29,281 bases of DNA, taken from positions 1-29,281 of the forward strand of contig DATKFM010000347.1 of the NCBI GenBank assembly GCA_035544395.1, given 5' to 3'. The stretch comes from DATKFM01 sp035544395 (lineage in GTDB: Bacteria; Pseudomonadota; Alphaproteobacteria; Dongiales; Dongiaceae). The notes under the pieces are model-generated. The model was given only the letters and a program-made list of their open reading frames with translations. It made no database searches and was not told the DNA's origin. Position numbers and translations under genes: made by a program. Within the stretch, counting starts at the first letter, position 1. Every line of letters starts with the position of its first letter. Positions 25,837 to 29,281 of this stretch are shown one piece after another.

Positions 25837-26559
25837 ATGCTGACGATCACCGGTCTTGATGTGCGCTACGGCGCCATCCAGGCGGTGCGCGGCGTCGACA
25901 TCGCCGTGGCCGCGGGCGAGATTGTTGCCTTGCTCGGCGCCACCGGCGCCGGCAAGTCGACGACGCTCAAAGCCACGGTGGGGCTCGTTTCGGTCGCTGG
26001 CGGCGGAATAGCGTTTGCTGGCAGCGATATCGCCGGCTGGGACACGGAGGACATCGTGGCCCGGGGCATGACTTTGGTGCCGGAGGGACGGCAGGTGTTT
26101 CCGTCCCTCACGGTGGCGGAGAATTTACGCCTCGGCGCTGCGACCCGGCGCGATAGCCGGGAGATCGAACGCAGCCGGCAGGAAGTGCTCGACCTCTTTC
26201 CGATCCTCGCCGAACGGAGCGGGCAAGCGGCCGGCACACTCTCCGGCGGCCAGCAGCAGCAATTGGCGATCGCGCGCGCGCTCATGTCGTCGCCGAAGCT
26301 GTTGCTGTTGGATGAGCCGTCCTTGGGCCTCGCGCCGCAGATTGTCGATGACATTTTCGACCTGATCCTGCGATTGAAGGCCCGCGGACTGACGATCCTG
26401 CTGGTGGAACAGGACGCGGTTGCGGCCCTCGACATCGCCGACCGCGCCTATGTCATGACCAATGGCCGGATCATGATGAGCGGCAGCGCCGCGGAGTTGC
26501 GCGCCTCCGAAGAGGTCGCCTATGCCTATCTGGGCAAGGCGCCGGAGACTGCAGCCTGA
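25837..26559 (+). CDS. LivF-type ATPase of the HAAT ABC importer
   Basis: This 240-residue ATP-binding subunit is of normal LivF length. It has Walker A GATGAGKST, unusual in having Thr where Asn or Ser is common, and a Q-loop in VPEGRQVFPSLTV. The signature is LSGGQQQQLAIARAL, Walker B is LLLLDEPSLGLAP and the switch is VEQD, as in LivF proteins, instead of the histidine in the LivG half. It should pair with the ATPase half of the fused LivM-LivG protein. It starts 14 bases after the binding-protein gene and its stop overlaps the LivH start by one base (TGATG). Confidence 0.94.
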   Translation: MLTITGLDVRYGAIQAVRGVDIAVAAGEIVALLGATGAGKSTTLKATVGLVSVAGGGIAFAGSDIAGWDTEDIVARGMTLVPEGRQVFPSLTVAENLRLGAATRRDSREIERSRQEVLDLFPILAERSGQAAGTLSGGQQQQLAIARALMSSPKLLLLDEPSLGLAPQIVDDIFDLILRLKARGLTILLVEQDAVAALDIADRAYVMTNGRIMMSGSAAELRASEEVAYAYLGKAPETAA

Positions 26560-27446
26560 TGGGCTATTTCCTGGAGCAGACCGGTAACGCGCTGAGCCTC
26601 GGCGGCATCTATGCGCTGCTGGCGATCGGTCTGGCAGTCGTCTATTCCATCCTCGGGTTGATCAATTTCGCCCATGGCGCGCTGATGACTCTGACCGGCT
26701 ACGTGCTGGTATTCGCGGCGGCTGCAGGATTGCCATTCTTGGTCGCGGCGCCCCTGTCGGTGATCGTGGCGATGGCTGCCGCGGTGGCGCTCGAGCGCAT
26801 CGCCTTTCGCCCGGTTCGCGGCGCGAGCGGCGCTACCATGCTGCTCACCAGCTTCGCCGTCGCGGTGCTGCTGCAACTTGCGTTCCAGCTTTTCATTTCG
26901 ACGCGGCCGCAAATCGTGCCATTGCCCGCAATTCTTACGGCAACTGTCGATCTCGGCGGAATTGCCATCGGCGTCAATCGCCTGATATCCGTCGTGGTCG
27001 CCGTGGTCGTGCTGCTGGCGCTCAACCAGTTCCTGAAGCGCACGGTGCTCGGCCTTGCCATGCGCGCGGCCGCCGAGAATTTCGACGTCACACGGCTAAT
27101 GGGAATTCGCGCGAATTGGGTGATTGCCACGGCGTTTGCAATCTCCGGCCTGCTGGCCGCCGCGGCGGCGGTGCTCTGGATCGCGCAACGGTCGTCGGTC
27201 GACCCGATGATGGGCCTGATCCCCGTGCTGAAGGCCTTTGTCGCCACGACGCTCGGAGGGCTCGGCAGCCTGCAGGGCGCCGTCTGGGGCGGCCTGCTGC
27301 TGGGCGCGATCGAAATCTATCTGGCAGCCTATCTCCCGCCGGCAGCCTTGCCGTACCAGGGCGCGATCAGCCTTGCGATTGTGGTTCTGGTACTTGTGAT
27401 CCGTCCCCAGGGCCTGATGGGCCCGCGCCGCGAGGCGGTGAAATGA
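26559..27446 (+). CDS. LivH-type permease of the HAAT ABC importer
   Basis: This 295-residue inner-membrane permease has about eight hydrophobic segments. LivH hallmarks are NALSLGGIYALLAIGLAVVY, SILGLINFAHGALMTL and LGLAMRAAAENFDVTRLMGI, which gives the coupling helix. The conserved end is VLKAFVATTLGGLGSLQGAV, WGGLLLGAIE and IRPQGLMG. It completes the transporter: fused LivM-LivG, binding protein, LivF and LivH are all present, with LivH last instead of its more common first position. Confidence 0.94.
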   Translation: MGYFLEQTGNALSLGGIYALLAIGLAVVYSILGLINFAHGALMTLTGYVLVFAAAAGLPFLVAAPLSVIVAMAAAVALERIAFRPVRGASGATMLLTSFAVAVLLQLAFQLFISTRPQIVPLPAILTATVDLGGIAIGVNRLISVVVAVVVLLALNQFLKRTVLGLAMRAAAENFDVTRLMGIRANWVIATAFAISGLLAAAAAVLWIAQRSSVDPMMGLIPVLKAFVATTLGGLGSLQGAVWGGLLLGAIEIYLAAYLPPAALPYQGAISLAIVVLVLVIRPQGLMGPRREAVK

Positions 27447-27482
27447 TCCGCTGAATCGAATTGTGTCTCAAAGGAGTTCGCC

Positions 27483-28283
27483 ATGCCCATGGTCAAAGCA
27501 AATGCTGTCGACATCAACTATGAACTCGAAGGAAACGGTCCGGAAACGATCGTCCTGATCAACGGGCTTGCCGACGACCTGACGACCTGGTTCGGCCAGA
27601 TGCCGGATTTCCTGGCCGCGGGCTATCGCGTCCTACGATTCGACAATCGCGGCATCGGCAAATCCGGCCGGCCGAAAGGGCCCTACACCAGCGCCTTGAT
27701 GGCGCAGGATGCGAAAGCGCTCGTGGATCATCTGAAGATCAAGGATTTTCATCTCGTCGGCGTCTCCATGGGCGGCATGATCTCGCAGGAGTACGCGCTC
27801 GCCTATGGCAGCGATCTTCGCTCCCTGACTCTGTGCTGCACCTATGCCGCACCGGGGCCGTTTTGCTCGCGAATGTTCAAGCTGTGGCAGGACATGGCTC
27901 CTGCGATGGGCGTGCCGACGGTCATGCGCGACGTGACCCTCTGGGCATTCACACAGGATTTCTTCCACAACCAGCAGGCAATGCTGAATGAGTTCGAAAC
28001 GGCGATGGCCGCCATGGATCAGCCGGTGGACGTCTACCTCGCCCAGCTGCACGCGATCCAGGTCCATGACACGCGCGCGCGGCTGAAGTCCTTGAAGGTC
28101 CCGGCGATGGTGCTGGCGGGCGCCGACGATATCCTCATCCCGATGAACCTGTCGAAGGAGTTGCATTCCCTCATCCCCGGCGCCGAGGTCGCGGTCGCCA
28201 AGGGCGGCCCCGCCTTCCTCTGGGAATTCCCCACGCCGTTCAACGAGGCGGTGCTGAAGTTCGTGACCAAGCACCGGCGCTGA
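27483..28283 (+). CDS. Alpha/beta hydrolase with substituted catalytic histidine
   Basis: This 266-residue protein has the alpha/beta-hydrolase fold (3-oxoadipate enol-lactonase/PcaD-like class). The oxyanion region is LINGLADDLTTW, and the nucleophile elbow is GVSMGG with S95. The acid lies in AGADDILIP (D215 or D216). The family's histidine motif, normally GGHA..WEFP, reads GGPAFLWEFP, so residue 243 is proline (codon CCC at 28209-28211). This should abolish ordinary Ser-His-Asp chemistry unless another residue substitutes. An AAAGGAG site precedes the ATG. The gene follows livH by 36 bases and probably belongs to the transporter operon, perhaps acting on the imported compound. Confidence 0.9.
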   Translation: MPMVKANAVDINYELEGNGPETIVLINGLADDLTTWFGQMPDFLAAGYRVLRFDNRGIGKSGRPKGPYTSALMAQDAKALVDHLKIKDFHLVGVSMGGMISQEYALAYGSDLRSLTLCCTYAAPGPFCSRMFKLWQDMAPAMGVPTVMRDVTLWAFTQDFFHNQQAMLNEFETAMAAMDQPVDVYLAQLHAIQVHDTRARLKSLKVPAMVLAGADDILIPMNLSKELHSLIPGAEVAVAKGGPAFLWEFPTPFNEAVLKFVTKHRR

Positions 28284-28284
28284 A

Positions 28285-28307
28285 TGCTGGGTGCGTACCG
28301 TCCAGCA
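28285..28307. terminator. Hairpin between the convergent hydrolase and dhaK genes
   Basis: TGCTGG (28285-28290) pairs with CCAGCA (28302-28307) within the 27-base gap between two convergent genes. There is no T-run, so the terminator call is weak. Confidence 0.3.
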
Positions 28308-28310
28308 GAC

Positions 28311-29281
28311 CTACCAACGCAGGGCCGCCGTATGCACCGGAGCGTCCCAGAGCTTCAGCAGGTCGGCGTCCAGCGCCGTCACCGTCAGGGAACAGCCGGC
28401 CATGTCCAGGGAGGTGCAATAGTTGCCCACCAGGGAGCGGGCGATCTTCAGGCCCTTGCCGTCCAGCAGCCGCTTGGCGGCGTCGTACATCACGTACAGC
28501 TCCATCGACGGCGTGCCACCGAAGCCGTTGACCAGCAGCAGCACCTCGCTGCCCGCGGGCGCGGCAAGATCCTTGGCGATAGCGGTGACCATTTCATTGG
28601 CAATGTCGCCGGCGGCCATCAGCTTGCCGCGGCGGCGACCGGGCTCGCCATGGATGCCGACGCCGAACTCCATCTCTTCCTCGCCCAGGCTGAATGTGGG
28701 CTTGCCGGCGGCGGGCACGGTGCAGGAGGTGAGGGCGACGCCCATGGATCGCGTGCGGCCGTTCACCATGTCGCCCAGGGCCTTCAGCGCTGCCAGCGGC
28801 TGGCCCTGCTCGGCGGCGGCGCCCACCATCTTCTCCACCACCACGGTGCCGGCCACGCCGCGGCGACCGGTGGTGTAGGTGGAGTTCTCCACGGCCACGT
28901 CGTCGTTGGTGACCACAGTGGCGTGCTTGCCCTCGAGAATCTCGGTCGCCATCTCGAAGTTCATGACATCGCCCTCGTAATTCTTGACGATGAAGAGCAC
29001 GCCGGCGCCGGAATCCACGGCCTGGGCCGCGGCCGCCATCTGGTCGGGCGTGGGCGAGGTGAAGACCTGGCCGGGGCAGGCGGCGTCCAGCATGCCGACG
29101 CCCACCAGACCGGCATGGAGAGGCTCATGACCCGCGCCGCCGCCGGAAATCAGCGCCACCTTGCCGGACCGGGTCGGCTTGGCGCGGGTGACGAAGGCGG
29201 GATCGTGATGCACCTTGACGATGTCACCATGGGCGGCGCCGAAGCCGTTCAGGGCCTCGGTCAGAACATCGTCGACGCGGT
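28311..29281 (-). CDS. dhaK: Dihydroxyacetone kinase subunit DhaK, N-terminus cut by window edge
   Basis: About 322 residues are visible and the frame is open to the window edge, so only a short N-terminal piece is missing. The sequence matches DhaK throughout: GKVALISGGGAGHEPLHAGL, ACPGQVFTSPTPDQM, IVKNYEGDVMNFEMA, TGRRGVAGTVVVEK, SCTVPAAGKPTFSLGEEEME and the WDAPVHTAALRW end. The histidine that binds dihydroxyacetone covalently is present in GVGIHGEPG. The protein stops after the K domain, so it is not fused to DhaL. An ATP-binding DhaL (and perhaps DhaM) must be encoded elsewhere. Some DhaK-like proteins act on other short sugars. Confidence 0.93.
   Translation of the reverse strand, partial: RVDDVLTEALNGFGAAHGDIVKVHHDPAFVTRAKPTRSGKVALISGGGAGHEPLHAGLVGVGMLDAACPGQVFTSPTPDQMAAAAQAVDSGAGVLFIVKNYEGDVMNFEMATEILEGKHATVVTNDDVAVENSTYTTGRRGVAGTVVVEKMVGAAAEQGQPLAALKALGDMVNGRTRSMGVALTSCTVPAAGKPTFSLGEEEMEFGVGIHGEPGRRRGKLMAAGDIANEMVTAIAKDLAAPAGSEVLLLVNGFGGTPSMELYVMYDAAKRLLDGKGLKIARSLVGNYCTSLDMAGCSLTVTALDADLLKLWDAPVHTAALRW

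Overview
The window looks like a GC-rich alphaproteobacterial chromosome, most likely of Rhodospirillales type. The basis is an NDUFS4-type accessory subunit of complex I, an HWE-family histidine kinase, a lone CoxG, GTG/TTG starts and pervasive GC3 bias. This placement is inferred from gene content, not from a marker gene. No transposase, integrase, phage gene or CRISPR array was seen.

Layout. 1-2139: 3' part of a large RTX-type calcium-binding protein with two copies of a type I secretion-like module. 2155-2754: CoxG-like SRPBCC protein on the minus strand. 3019-6937: a tightly overlapping operon otsB - GH15 glucosidase - otsA for making and turning over trehalose or related glucans. 6946-8738: an ArsB/NhaD-type transporter coupled to a CBS-domain protein, divergent from an AcuC-like deacetylase (8824-9936). 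9971-11933: a DUF192 exported protein, a small exported protein, an O-methyltransferase and a small conserved protein. 12173-12721: tRNA-Pro(UGG), the complex I NDUFS4-like gene and tRNA-Arg(UCU).

12813-14966: the most unusual part of the window. A 71-aa protein of unknown family, a YcaO cyclodehydratase/thioamidase homologue and a TfuA-like protein lie in one direction, with YcaO and TfuA overlapping by ATGA. This is the enzyme pair of ribosomal-peptide (or protein) backbone thioamidation, with an unrecognised candidate substrate or partner.

14973-21534: a signalling and small-protein region. It holds a class III cyclase/TolB-like/TPR protein, a 46-aa lipoprotein, two small cysteine-rich zinc proteins, two ribbon-helix-helix proteins flanking an HWE histidine kinase that carries an extra N-terminal ATPase domain, a CHRD lipoprotein and a PRC-barrel protein. 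A long inverted repeat precedes the kinase.

21835-28283: an RpiR-type regulator, a branched-chain-amino-acid-type (HAAT) ABC importer with fused permease and ATPase (LivM-LivG), its binding protein, LivF, LivH and an alpha/beta hydrolase whose catalytic histidine is replaced by proline. All six genes run in one direction and most overlap, behind an 18-bp perfect palindrome. 28311-29281: a DhaK-type dihydroxyacetone kinase subunit on the minus strand, cut by the window edge.
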